Below are positions 56,877 through 64,000 of a stretch of 64,000 nucleotides of DNA, one piece after another. Each line of letters starts with the position of its first letter. Position 1 is the stretch's first letter. The stretch is from Pseudoalteromonas sp. EB27 (GTDB lineage: Bacteria; Pseudomonadota; Gammaproteobacteria; Enterobacterales; Alteromonadaceae): positions 62,001-126,000 of the forward strand of contig NZ_MTQD01000002.1 of NCBI RefSeq assembly GCF_001974875.1, given 5' to 3'. Under the pieces are notes generated by a model, which saw only the letters and a list, made by a program, of their open reading frames with translations, did no database searches and was not told the origin of the DNA. Made by a program: the position numbers and the translations under genes.

Positions 56877-57401
56877 ATGCAAAAGGTGAAAATTCCCATC
56901 ACTCTTCATCCAGGCAAAGCAGCGCAGCACCGTTTAAAGTATGACGGAATTGTACCGCTTGAAAAACTTACTCGTTTAGAGAAAGTTGTGCAGGAAGAAG
57001 TAGGTGAAATAGCGGTAAAAATACATTGCAAAAACGATGATCAAGGTTTCGCTGTGATTAGAGGCAATTTGTCCACACACGTTACTGTCATTTGTCAACG
57101 TTGTAATGGTGATTTAGGGTTGGATTTGGTTCAAGACTTTGCATATTCACCAGTAGGTGAAGATACAGAGTTAGATATTTTTCCAGAAGACTACGATGAA
57201 GTAGCGCTTGATGAAAATGGTGAAGTTAACGTTTTTAATTTAATTGAAGACGAACTAATTTTAGCAATTCCATTAGTGGCTACCCACAACGAAGCTTCAT
57301 GCAGTTATTCAGCAAAGCCTGCCAGCTTTGGTGTATTAAAGGCGGAAGATGATAAACCTAATCCATTTGATATTTTGAAACAACTTAAGAAAGATTCTTA
57401 G
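56877..57401 (+). CDS. yceD: YceD (DUF177) protein
   Basis: A 174-residue protein encoded just upstream of rpmF; DUF177 family members are linked to 23S rRNA and 50S ribosome biogenesis. The start MQKVKIPITLHPGKAAQHRL aligns with E. coli [20 protein letters not shown], fixing this ATG. Other features are VICQRCNGDLGLDL (CxxC-like) and LIEDELILAIPLV, then NPFDILKQLK. No ribosome site precedes the ATG, which sits right at the predicted transcription start. Confidence 0.92.
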   Translation: MQKVKIPITLHPGKAAQHRLKYDGIVPLEKLTRLEKVVQEEVGEIAVKIHCKNDDQGFAVIRGNLSTHVTVICQRCNGDLGLDLVQDFAYSPVGEDTELDIFPEDYDEVALDENGEVNVFNLIEDELILAIPLVATHNEASCSYSAKPASFGVLKAEDDKPNPFDILKQLKKDS

Positions 57402-57410
57402 GAGAAGACT

Positions 57411-57581
57411 ATGGCTGTACAAAAAAGCAAAAAGTCTCGTGCAAGACGCGGCATGCGCCGTTCACACGATGCGATCAGTGGTCCAACTTTAACTGTAGAT
57501 CAAACATCTGGTGAGACTCATCGTCGTCACCATGTGACTGCAGATGGTTACTACAAAGGCGTTCAAGTAATTTCTAAATAA
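57411..57581 (+). CDS. rpmF: 50S ribosomal protein L32
   Basis: A 56-residue ribosomal protein. It reads [20 protein letters not shown], then the Leu/His segment ending YKGVQVISK, the gammaproteobacterial form without zinc-binding cysteines. AGGAGAAGACT gives a strong ribosome site. It starts nine bases after yceD. Confidence 0.97.
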   Translation: MAVQKSKKSRARRGMRRSHDAISGPTLTVDQTSGETHRRHHVTADGYYKGVQVISK

Positions 57582-57593
57582 GAGATTACTTAT

Positions 57594-58634
57594 ATGCTGA
57601 AAGATCTAACCATAGCGTTAGATATGATGGGGGGCGATTACGGCCCCCGTTCATCTATTCCTGCTGCCGTTTGTGCGGTAAATGCTCATGCCAATTTAAC
57701 TCTCATTTTATGTGGCAATGAACACGTTATATCTAAAGAACTCGAATCCCTCGATTCTCTACCTCATCCTAGACTCATAATTCGTCACTGTAGTGAAATA
57801 GTCACCAATGCCTGTGAACCTGCAATTGCTGTGCGCTCAAAAAAAGATTCATCTATGCGTGTTGCCCTAGATTTAGTTAAATCGGGCGAGGCTCAAGCAT
57901 GTGTTAGCTCAGGTAATACCGGCGCTCTATTTTTTATGGCTCACTATGTATTAAAAATGCTGCCAGGTGTTAAACGTGCCGCACTCATTTCATCTGTTCC
58001 TACAGAGCTTAAAAACCCAGTATATTTACTCGACTTAGGTGCTAATGTGCATTGTGATGCGCAAATGCTCTATCAGTTTGGCATTATGGGCTCTATTGTT
58101 GCAGGACAAGCACTTGGTTTAGATAACCCTCGCGTTAGTTTATTAAACATTGGCGCTGAGGACATTAAAGGCCACGACGACATTAAACAAGCTGCACAAT
58201 TAATGCAGCAAAGCCCACATATTAATTACATTGGTTACAGCGAAGGGAGTGATATTTTCTCGGGTAAGGCTGATGTTATTGTATGCGAAGGGTTTGTTGG
58301 CAACGTAGCACTTAAAACATGTGAAGGCATTGCCAAGCTTATTATGAATAAGTTTACAACCGCGCTCGAAAAGCACCTTTTATATAAATGTATGGCGTTT
58401 ATATTGCGCCCAATAATAAAAAAACTCTATAAAAGGGTGAACCCCGACCAGTATAACGGTGCTTCTCTGGTAGGATTGCGCGGTATTGTCGTTAAAAGTC
58501 ATGGAAATGCGTCAGCTAAAGCATTTCAAGCAGCTATTGATGAAGCGGTAAAAGAGGTTGAACGTCAACTTCCTGATAAAATAGCCGCTATTTTCGAAAA
58601 CACACATTCTAAAGACACGGCGGTTAATCAATAA
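57594..58634 (+). CDS. plsX: Phosphate acyltransferase PlsX
   Basis: PlsX converts acyl-ACP to acyl-phosphate for phospholipid synthesis. The 346 residues have [43 protein letters not shown] and [10 protein letters not shown], all typical. It follows rpmF by 12 bases. In E. coli fabH comes next, but here fabD follows directly. Confidence 0.96.
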   Translation: MLKDLTIALDMMGGDYGPRSSIPAAVCAVNAHANLTLILCGNEHVISKELESLDSLPHPRLIIRHCSEIVTNACEPAIAVRSKKDSSMRVALDLVKSGEAQACVSSGNTGALFFMAHYVLKMLPGVKRAALISSVPTELKNPVYLLDLGANVHCDAQMLYQFGIMGSIVAGQALGLDNPRVSLLNIGAEDIKGHDDIKQAAQLMQQSPHINYIGYSEGSDIFSGKADVIVCEGFVGNVALKTCEGIAKLIMNKFTTALEKHLLYKCMAFILRPIIKKLYKRVNPDQYNGASLVGLRGIVVKSHGNASAKAFQAAIDEAVKEVERQLPDKIAAIFENTHSKDTAVNQ

Positions 58635-58686
58635 TTGATGTGCCGTGTATTTCATTATTTATTTGTTTAATTAAAAAGAGCAAAGT

Positions 58687-59613
58687 ATGGCACAAAAAAT
58701 TGCACTTCTATTCCCAGGTCAAGGCTCGCAAAGCGTTGGTATGTTACAAGAACTACTAGAGAGTTCTGACATTGTTAAAGCAACATTTGCAGAAGCGTCT
58801 AATGCACTGGGTTACGACTTAGCAGAGCTAGTTCTTAATGGCCCAGAAGAAAAATTAAATCAAACCCACCGCACACAACCTGCATTACTAACTGCAAGTG
58901 TTGCTATTTACCGTGATTGGTTAGCAGCTAACCCAGATGCCGACGTTGTTATGGCGGGTCACAGCTTAGGTGAATACTCAGCGCTAGTATGTAGCGACGT
59001 ATTAAGCTTGAGCGAAGCCGTAAAGCTTGTTGAAAACCGTGGTTTATACATGCAAGAAGCCGTGCCAGCAGGCGTAGGTTCAATGGCCGCTATTATTGGC
59101 CTAGGCGATGAAGAAATTAAAGCGGCTTGTGCTGCCTCAGCGCAAGGTGAGGTTGTATCGCCAGTTAACTACAACTCTCCTGGTCAAGTTGTTATTGCAG
59201 GGCATAAAGCGGCAGTAGATAGAGCATCGCAAGCATGTAAAGATGCCGGTGCTAAACGTGCATTACCACTTTCGGTTAGCGTACCTTCACATTGTGAGTT
59301 AATGAAGCCAGCAGCTGAAAAGCTTGCAGCAGATTTAGCCGCTTTAACATTTAATACACCTAAATGTGATGTAATTAATAATGTTGATGTAAAAGCTGAA
59401 ACGTCAGCTGATGCAATTAAAGATGCATTAGTGCGCCAGCTTTACAGCCCAGTTCGCTGGACAGAAACAGTACAAGCCCTGGTTGCGCAAGATGTAACAC
59501 AAAGCTACGAATTTGGTCCTGGTAAAGTATTAACAGGACTTGCTAAACGAATTGATAAAGCAATGATCTGTGGCTCAGTAAACGACGCCGCTTCAATTGA
59601 TGCAGCTAAATAA
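58687..59613 (+). CDS. fabD: Malonyl-CoA:ACP transacylase FabD
   Basis: FabD loads malonate onto acyl carrier protein. The 308 residues carry FPGQGSQSVGML, the catalytic serine in MAGHSLGEYSALV, and the histidine in VPSHCELM. GAGCAAAGT precedes the ATG. It lies 52 bases after plsX and 11 bases before fabG. Confidence 0.97.
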   Translation: MAQKIALLFPGQGSQSVGMLQELLESSDIVKATFAEASNALGYDLAELVLNGPEEKLNQTHRTQPALLTASVAIYRDWLAANPDADVVMAGHSLGEYSALVCSDVLSLSEAVKLVENRGLYMQEAVPAGVGSMAAIIGLGDEEIKAACAASAQGEVVSPVNYNSPGQVVIAGHKAAVDRASQACKDAGAKRALPLSVSVPSHCELMKPAAEKLAADLAALTFNTPKCDVINNVDVKAETSADAIKDALVRQLYSPVRWTETVQALVAQDVTQSYEFGPGKVLTGLAKRIDKAMICGSVNDAASIDAAK

Positions 59614-59624
59614 GAGTATATAAA

Positions 59625-60371
59625 ATGTCTAATTTATTTTCATTAGAGGGCAAAGTTGTCCTAATTACTGGCGCCAGCCGTGGTATTGGTAAAGCAATTG
59701 CAACAACATTAGTTGCACAAGGTGCAAAAGTTGCAGGTACTGCGACAAGTGAGTCAGGCGCTGCTAAAATCAGTGAGTACCTAGGTGACAGTGGTAAAGG
59801 TTATGCATTAAACGTAACCGATCCTGCATCTATTGAAGCAACACTTGCTGCAATAAAGGCTGATTTAGGCGATATTGACGTACTTGTAAATAACGCAGGT
59901 ATTACACGTGATAACTTATTAATGCGTATGAAAGAGACTGAGTGGGACGATATTATCGACACTAATTTAAGCTCAGTTTTCCGTTTATCTAAAGCGGTAC
60001 TTCGTCCAATGATGAAAAAAAAGAAAGGCCGTATTATTAACATTGGCTCAGTAGTGGGTACTATGGGTAATGCAGGTCAGGCTAATTATGCAGCGGCTAA
60101 AGCGGGTGTAATTGGTTTTTCTAAGTCACTAGCGCGCGAAGTTGCATCACGTGGTATTACCGTTAACGTAATTGCACCTGGTTTTATTCAAACAGACATG
60201 ACTGATAATTTAACTGACGAGCAAAAAGCAGCAACACTTGCAAATGTTCCAGCAGGGCGTTTAGGTCAACCTGACGAAATTGCGGCTGCAGTATGTTATT
60301 TAGCATCTGACGCGGCTGCGTATGTATCAGGCGAAACTTTGCATGTAAATGGCGCGATGTACATGGTTTAA
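59625..60371 (+). CDS. fabG: 3-oxoacyl-ACP reductase FabG
   Basis: FabG is the NADPH-dependent ketoreductase of fatty acid elongation. The 248 residues have TGASRGIGKAIA for cofactor binding, NNAGITRDNLLMRM, the catalytic Ser-Tyr-Lys in IGSVVGTMGNAGQANYAAAK, and the C-terminal YVSGETLHVNGAMYM. It is 11 bases after fabD. Confidence 0.97.
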   Translation: MSNLFSLEGKVVLITGASRGIGKAIATTLVAQGAKVAGTATSESGAAKISEYLGDSGKGYALNVTDPASIEATLAAIKADLGDIDVLVNNAGITRDNLLMRMKETEWDDIIDTNLSSVFRLSKAVLRPMMKKKKGRIINIGSVVGTMGNAGQANYAAAKAGVIGFSKSLAREVASRGITVNVIAPGFIQTDMTDNLTDEQKAATLANVPAGRLGQPDEIAAAVCYLASDAAAYVSGETLHVNGAMYMV

Positions 60372-60510
60372 TAACCATAGTACCTAAATTACTGCTTGAT
60401 AAAGTTAAGTAAGTTACCTCAAAAACATTGAATTATTTGTGAACTTGCTTTAAACATACTTGAAATCGCTGCGAAAATAAGCGATAAAAGACAAAACACA
60501 CACTCAGAGG

Positions 60511-60538
60511 TTTGACCAGACAATTATTTATGGTCAAA
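60511..60538 (+). promoter_or_regulatory. Inverted repeat upstream of acpP (operator or hairpin)
   Basis: TTTGACCA (60511-60518) and TGGTCAAA (60531-60538) form a perfect eight-base inverted repeat with a 12-base spacer, in the fabG-acpP gap. On the minus strand, CTGGTCAAAC resembles part of the FadR consensus CTGGTCNGAC, so it could be an operator for a fatty-acid regulator. An RNA hairpin is the alternative. Confidence 0.4.
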
Positions 60539-60557
60539 TCATTGAATCAGAGAATTA

Positions 60558-60578
60558 TGCCGCGTAAACTACGCGGCA
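60558..60578 (+). other. Hairpin in the acpP leader
   Basis: TGCCGCGTA (60558-60566) pairs perfectly with TACGCGGCA (60570-60578) around a three-base loop. It ends 43 bases before the acpP ATG and lacks a T run, so it could stabilise the very abundant acpP mRNA or act as an attenuator. Confidence 0.55.
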
Positions 60579-60621
60579 ATCTGAAAATAACGCATCGGCG
60601 TTTTTAATAAAGGAAAGAAGA

Positions 60622-60858
60622 ATGAGCGATATCCAAGAACGCGTAAAGAAAATTATCATTGAACAACTAGGTGTTAAAGAAGAAGAAGTTAAAAATGAAT
60701 CTTCTTTCGTAGATGACCTAGGTGCAGATTCTCTTGATACTGTTGAACTAGTAATGGCTCTTGAAGAAGAGTTTGATACTGAGATCCCAGATGAAGAAGC
60801 TGAGAAGATCACTACAGTACAAACTGCTATCGATTACGTTACAGCACACGCTGAGTAA
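60622..60858 (+). CDS. acpP: Acyl carrier protein
   Basis: A 78-residue acidic protein that carries growing fatty acyl chains on phosphopantetheine. The attachment site is Ser37 in [33 protein letters not shown] gives a strong ribosome site. It is separated from fabG by 250 bases that hold an inverted repeat and a hairpin, so it probably has its own promoter. Confidence 0.98.
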   Translation: MSDIQERVKKIIIEQLGVKEEEVKNESSFVDDLGADSLDTVELVMALEEEFDTEIPDEEAEKITTVQTAIDYVTAHAE

Positions 60859-60870
60859 TTAATCGCACGT

Positions 60871-60901
60871 TAAAGGCAGCATCCGCTGCCTTTAATTTTT
60901 T
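60871..60901 (+). terminator. Terminator after acpP
   Basis: TAAAGGCAGC (60871-60880) pairs with GCTGCCTTTA (60885-60894) around ATCC, followed by ATTTTTT. Confidence 0.93.
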
Positions 60902-61034
60902 ATATCCAAACCACCTCAAAGTTCATGATTCAAAACTTAAATCTCGATGCTCAATTTTAGCTAAAAATTAATTTTGATTGTGTTATGCGTTTTTAATCTA
61001 TTTTGGGACTAGCACTTTGAGGTAGCTTGGGTAT
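60902..61034. repeat. Short inverted-repeat element between acpP and fabF
   Basis: The left arm at 60902-60922 (core CCAAACCACCTCAAAGT) and the right arm at 61014-61034 (core ACTTTGAGGTAGCTTGG) match as inverted repeats at 18 of 21 positions. Together they bound a 133-base, AT-rich, non-coding element. A related half-copy lies at 12856. It looks like a small MITE or REP-like dispersed repeat. The fabF promoter and ribosome site begin within or just after it. Confidence 0.65.
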
Positions 61035-61074
61035 GATCACCCCCTTGTAAAATATCCCTTATTGGAGGCAAACC

Positions 61075-62313
61075 GTGGCTAAACGTCGAGTCGTCGTAAC
61101 TGGCTTAGGAATGTTGACGCCGCTAGGTAATGATGTTCAATCAACCTGGCAAGGCTTATTAGATGGTAAAAGTGGCATTCAAACAATAACGCACTTTGAT
61201 ACATCAAAATTTGGTACTAAATTCGCGGGTTTAATAAATGACTTTGATGCAACTGCATACATGTCAGCGAAAGATACTAAAAAAATGGACTTGTTTATTC
61301 AGTACGGCATTGCAGCGGGTGTTCAAGCCTTTAAAGATTCAGGCCTTGAAATCACCGAGCAAAACGCAGCACGCATTGGTGTAGCTGTAGGTTCAGGTAT
61401 TGGTGGGCTTACGTTAATTGAAGAAAACCACATTAAGCTATTAAATAGTGGTCCGCGTAAGTTATCGCCATTTTATGTGCCGTCTACCATTATTAATATG
61501 ATCTCAGGTCATTTATCAATGATGCATGGACTTCGTGGTCCAAATATTTCAATTGTAACTGCCTGTACTACTGGTTTGCATAATATTGGCCATGCAGCGC
61601 GCATGATTGCCTACGGTGATGCAGATGCAATGGTTGCTGGCGGTGCAGAAAAAGCGTGTACCCCAATTGGTATGGGTGGCTTTAATGCTGCACGTGCACT
61701 TTCAACACGTAACGACGATCCACAAGCGGCTTCTCGCCCTTGGGATAAAGACCGCGATGGCTTTGTGCTTTCTGACGGTGCTGGTGTTGTTGTAGTTGAA
61801 GAGTACGAACATGCTAAAGCACGTGGAGCTAAAATTTATGCTGAGCTTGTAGGCTTTGGTATGAGCGGCGATGCGTATCACATGACATCACCACCAGAAG
61901 ATGGTGCGGGTGCTGCACTTGCAATGCAAAACGCACTAAATGATGCGCAAGTAAACGCTGAGCAAATTGGTTACATTAACGCACACGGCACATCTACAAA
62001 TGCAGGCGATAAAGCAGAAACTGCAGCAGTTAAGTCTATATTTGGTAATTCAGCTAAAGATGTAATGGTAGGCTCGTCTAAATCTATGATGGGTCACTTG
62101 TTAGGTGCTGCAGGCTCGGTTGAATCGATTATTTCGATTTTATCGTTGACTGATCAAAAAGTGTCGCCAACTATCAACCTTGATAACCCAGACGAAGGGT
62201 GTGACTTAGATTATATTGCGCACACTGCACGTGATGCAAAGTTAGACTTTGCACTGTGTAACTCGTTCGGTTTTGGTGGTACTAATGGCTCGTTGCTATT
62301 TAAAAAGGTATAA
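61075..62313 (+). CDS. fabF: 3-oxoacyl-ACP synthase II FabF
   Basis: FabF is the condensing enzyme for long-chain elongation and for temperature control of unsaturated fatty acids. The 412 residues include the catalytic Cys164 ([12 protein letters not shown]), the histidines in [11 protein letters not shown] and GHLLGAAG, and GFGGTNGS near the end. The start is GTG, supported by TTGGAGGCAAACC. It probably has its own promoter because a terminator and a repeat element separate it from acpP. Confidence 0.97.
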   Translation: MAKRRVVVTGLGMLTPLGNDVQSTWQGLLDGKSGIQTITHFDTSKFGTKFAGLINDFDATAYMSAKDTKKMDLFIQYGIAAGVQAFKDSGLEITEQNAARIGVAVGSGIGGLTLIEENHIKLLNSGPRKLSPFYVPSTIINMISGHLSMMHGLRGPNISIVTACTTGLHNIGHAARMIAYGDADAMVAGGAEKACTPIGMGGFNAARALSTRNDDPQAASRPWDKDRDGFVLSDGAGVVVVEEYEHAKARGAKIYAELVGFGMSGDAYHMTSPPEDGAGAALAMQNALNDAQVNAEQIGYINAHGTSTNAGDKAETAAVKSIFGNSAKDVMVGSSKSMMGHLLGAAGSVESIISILSLTDQKVSPTINLDNPDEGCDLDYIAHTARDAKLDFALCNSFGFGGTNGSLLFKKV

Positions 62314-62342
62314 TCTTTTTTAACAACGAATCAAATTATAAG

Positions 62343-62370
62343 AGCTCAGTTGTTTAACTGGGCTTTTTTT
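62343..62370 (+). terminator. Terminator-like hairpin between fabF and pabC
   Basis: AGCTCAGTT (62343-62351) pairs with AACTGGGCT (62356-62364), with one G-T pair, then T6. The T run ends two bases before the pabC ATG, so it should limit read-through from fabF or attenuate pabC. Confidence 0.8.
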
Positions 62371-62372
62371 AT

Positions 62373-63188
62373 ATGCCAAATAAAATGCAAACAATAATAG
62401 CAGTAGATCAAAATAGCACTTTAAGTACGCGTGACAGGGGCTTAAATTACGGTGACGGCTTTTTTACAACCGCTAAGGTTGTTAATGGGAAAGTACAATA
62501 CTGGGCGCATCATAAAGCGCGTTTGATTGAATGCGCACAGCGCTTGGGGTTTCCTGAGTTAGACTTTAATAGCCTTGAAAATCAAATTGCTTTGCATATA
62601 AAAACTGCACCACTAAACGTGCTTAAAATACTTGTAACGCGAGGCGAAGGCGGCCGTGGTTATGGGTTGCCAAGTGAGTGCAATGTTACTATTTTATTGA
62701 GTGTATTAGATTACCCTAGTAATTACGAAGCGCTTGTTAAAAAGGGTGTAAATCTCGAAATAAGCCCGATTAAATTAGCGGCGCAGCCATATTTAGCGGG
62801 TCTTAAAACATTAAACCGACTTGAACAAGTGCTAATTAAAAAAGCGATGCAAACGCAAAACTGCGACGATGTGTTAGTGCTTGATTACAGTAACAATGTA
62901 ATTGAAGCTTCAGCAGCTAATATTTTTGCGATTAAAAATAAGTGTGTGTTTACGCCATTGCTTGATGAGTGCGGAATAAAGGGCGTTTATCTACAATCGT
63001 TATGTGATAAATTGCCTGTTGAATTTAAACGCGTAAAAGTAGAAGACTTGACCCAAGCAGACGCCGTATTTGTGTGTAATAGCTTAATGGGAGCAGTACC
63101 TGTTAAAAGTATTGAGCAACAGGTATTTAATACAGATGACAGCTACGCATTATTAACTAAATTATTAGCCAAGGAGGCTGAGTGTTAA
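62373..63188 (+). CDS. pabC: Aminodeoxychorismate lyase PabC
   Basis: PabC makes p-aminobenzoate for folate from aminodeoxychorismate and uses PLP. The 271 residues have RGLNYGDGFFTTAKVVNGK, GEGGRGYGLPS, the PLP lysine in LAGLKTLNRLEQVL, and NVIEASAANIFAIK. The start is uncertain: ATG 62373 directly follows the T run of a terminator hairpin and has no ribosome site; ATG 62385, four codons later, fits the E. coli length better but also lacks one. It overlaps mltG by seven bases. Confidence 0.93.
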   Translation: MPNKMQTIIAVDQNSTLSTRDRGLNYGDGFFTTAKVVNGKVQYWAHHKARLIECAQRLGFPELDFNSLENQIALHIKTAPLNVLKILVTRGEGGRGYGLPSECNVTILLSVLDYPSNYEALVKKGVNLEISPIKLAAQPYLAGLKTLNRLEQVLIKKAMQTQNCDDVLVLDYSNNVIEASAANIFAIKNKCVFTPLLDECGIKGVYLQSLCDKLPVEFKRVKVEDLTQADAVFVCNSLMGAVPVKSIEQQVFNTDDSYALLTKLLAKEAEC

Positions 63189-64000
63189 AAGTTATTTTAT
63201 CGGTACTTTTTTTAGCTGTCATAACCACTGCTATTGGTTACCAGCAATTACAAGCAACAATAAATAGCCCACTAAAAGTAGCTAAAAACACACAATTTGA
63301 AGTTAAGCATGGCACTGGCTTTAATAAGTTATGTCAGCAATGGCAAGCTAAAAACTGGGTAGAAAGTTGCTGGCGTTATCAAGTCATTGCAAAATTAGAT
63401 CCCACACTTACCGACTTAAAAGCGGGGCTTTACGAGCTAACAGCCGATAGCGTTATTAATAACGTAAAAAAAATTAACCAAGGCCAGCAAATCAATTTTA
63501 GTTTTACCATTATTGAAGGGCAAAACTTACGTGAAGTACTAAGTGCTATTAATAAAGCCGATAAGTTACAAAACGATTTAAAAACTGATGAACTAAGTAC
63601 ACAAATACTGGGTAATAATACGCACCTAGAGGGCTGGTTATTCCCCGACACGTACCATTACCATAATAACGATACTGCGAGCAGTTTATTAAAACGTGCA
63701 GCACAAAAAATGCAGCAAACGTTAGACGACGCTTGGCAGCAGCGCGCTGTTAATCTGCCCTACAAAACAGCATACGAAGCACTTATAATGGCTTCAATCA
63801 TTGAAAAAGAAACAGGCCTTGCCAGCGAGCGTCCGTTAATTGCATCAGCGTTTGTTAATCGATTAAACACCAATATGCGCCTACAAACCGATCCTACCGT
63901 AATATACGGACTAGGCGCCGATTTTGATGGCGATATTAAATACAAAGATTTACGCGATTATACGCCTTACAATACGTATCGTATTAATGGCTTACCGCCA
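63182..64000 (+). CDS. mltG: Endolytic murein transglycosylase MltG (3' end outside window)
   Basis: MltG cuts nascent peptidoglycan glycan strands at the inner membrane. Only the first 273 codons are here. The start is GTG 63182, with AAGGAGG four bases upstream and inside the end of pabC. One N-terminal membrane helix (VILSVLFLAVITTAIGY) is followed by a LysM-like region (VKHGTGFNKLCQQW). The YceG core includes EGWLFPDTYHY, the catalytic glutamate region MASIIEKETGLASERPLIA, and MRLQTDPTVIYGLG. The frame is open to the window end. Confidence 0.95.
   Translation, partial: MLKVILSVLFLAVITTAIGYQQLQATINSPLKVAKNTQFEVKHGTGFNKLCQQWQAKNWVESCWRYQVIAKLDPTLTDLKAGLYELTADSVINNVKKINQGQQINFSFTIIEGQNLREVLSAINKADKLQNDLKTDELSTQILGNNTHLEGWLFPDTYHYHNNDTASSLLKRAAQKMQQTLDDAWQQRAVNLPYKTAYEALIMASIIEKETGLASERPLIASAFVNRLNTNMRLQTDPTVIYGLGADFDGDIKYKDLRDYTPYNTYRINGLPP

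Noticed and set aside
1..64000. tRNA, rRNA, insertion sequence, prophage or defence genes
   Set aside because: None of their characteristic sequences was recognised anywhere in the window.

Overview
The window looks like chromosome of a marine gammaproteobacterium of the order Alteromonadales, most likely Pseudoalteromonas or a close relative. This is inferred from gene content, an AT-leaning base composition and gene orders known from that group (fnr-uspE-ttcA next to a cbb3 oxidase cluster, csiV-mfd, yejK/yejL-yejM, rne/rluC, yceD-rpmF-plsX-fab). No database search was possible. No tRNA, rRNA, CRISPR array, transposase or phage gene was seen. Almost all of the window is ordinary core genome, with a few accessory patches.

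Layout. 1-7.8 kb: recC (5' end outside the window), recB and recD in an overlapping operon without ptrA. 8-11.8 kb: a PAS-type chemoreceptor, then an exported alpha/beta hydrolase and an unknown exported or membrane-anchored partner. 11.9-22 kb, minus strand: the respiratory block. It has cbb3 oxidase genes ccoNOQP, a terminator, then ccoH-ccoI-ccoS-(TauE/SafE-like)-fnr, followed by uspE and ttcA. FNR-box-like sites lie before ccoN and uspE. 22.3-27.4 kb: a small lipoprotein, a large TonB-dependent receptor and a 450-residue membrane protein of unknown function. 27.4-34.7 kb, minus strand: a small lipoprotein, csiV, mfd, the agmatine-to-putrescine genes aguA-aguB, and a PilZ-like protein. 34.9-37.8 kb: an exported haloacid-dehalogenase-like protein coupled to a peroxiredoxin-like protein, with a divergent LysR regulator, and a DUF2937 protein. 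37.9-43.1 kb: an ECF sigma / FecR / STN-TonB receptor signalling cassette plus an orphan exbD.

43.4-50.2 kb: a DUF2383 protein, aceK with a LysR gene, a DUF4124 protein, a shortened YejM-like protein, yejL and yejK. 50.5-56.1 kb: rne (RNase E with a 12-residue repeat array), a long divergent leader, then rluC and a HAD phosphatase. 56.1-64 kb: maf, then yceD-rpmF-plsX-fabD-fabG-acpP-fabF-pabC-mltG, with mltG cut by the window edge. fabH is absent from its usual place between plsX and fabD.

Functional themes are recombinational repair (RecBCD, Mfd), microaerobic respiration under FNR control, polyamine synthesis from agmatine, TonB-dependent uptake with trans-envelope signalling, RNA turnover and modification, and fatty acid synthesis. 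I found no clear new system. The best leads are the STN-TonB receptor with a second internal signal-peptide-like segment, the eroded periplasmic domain of the YejM-like protein, the RNase E repeat array, a near-leaderless yceD promoter, an inverted-repeat element between acpP and fabF, and the unknown hydrolase/partner pair.
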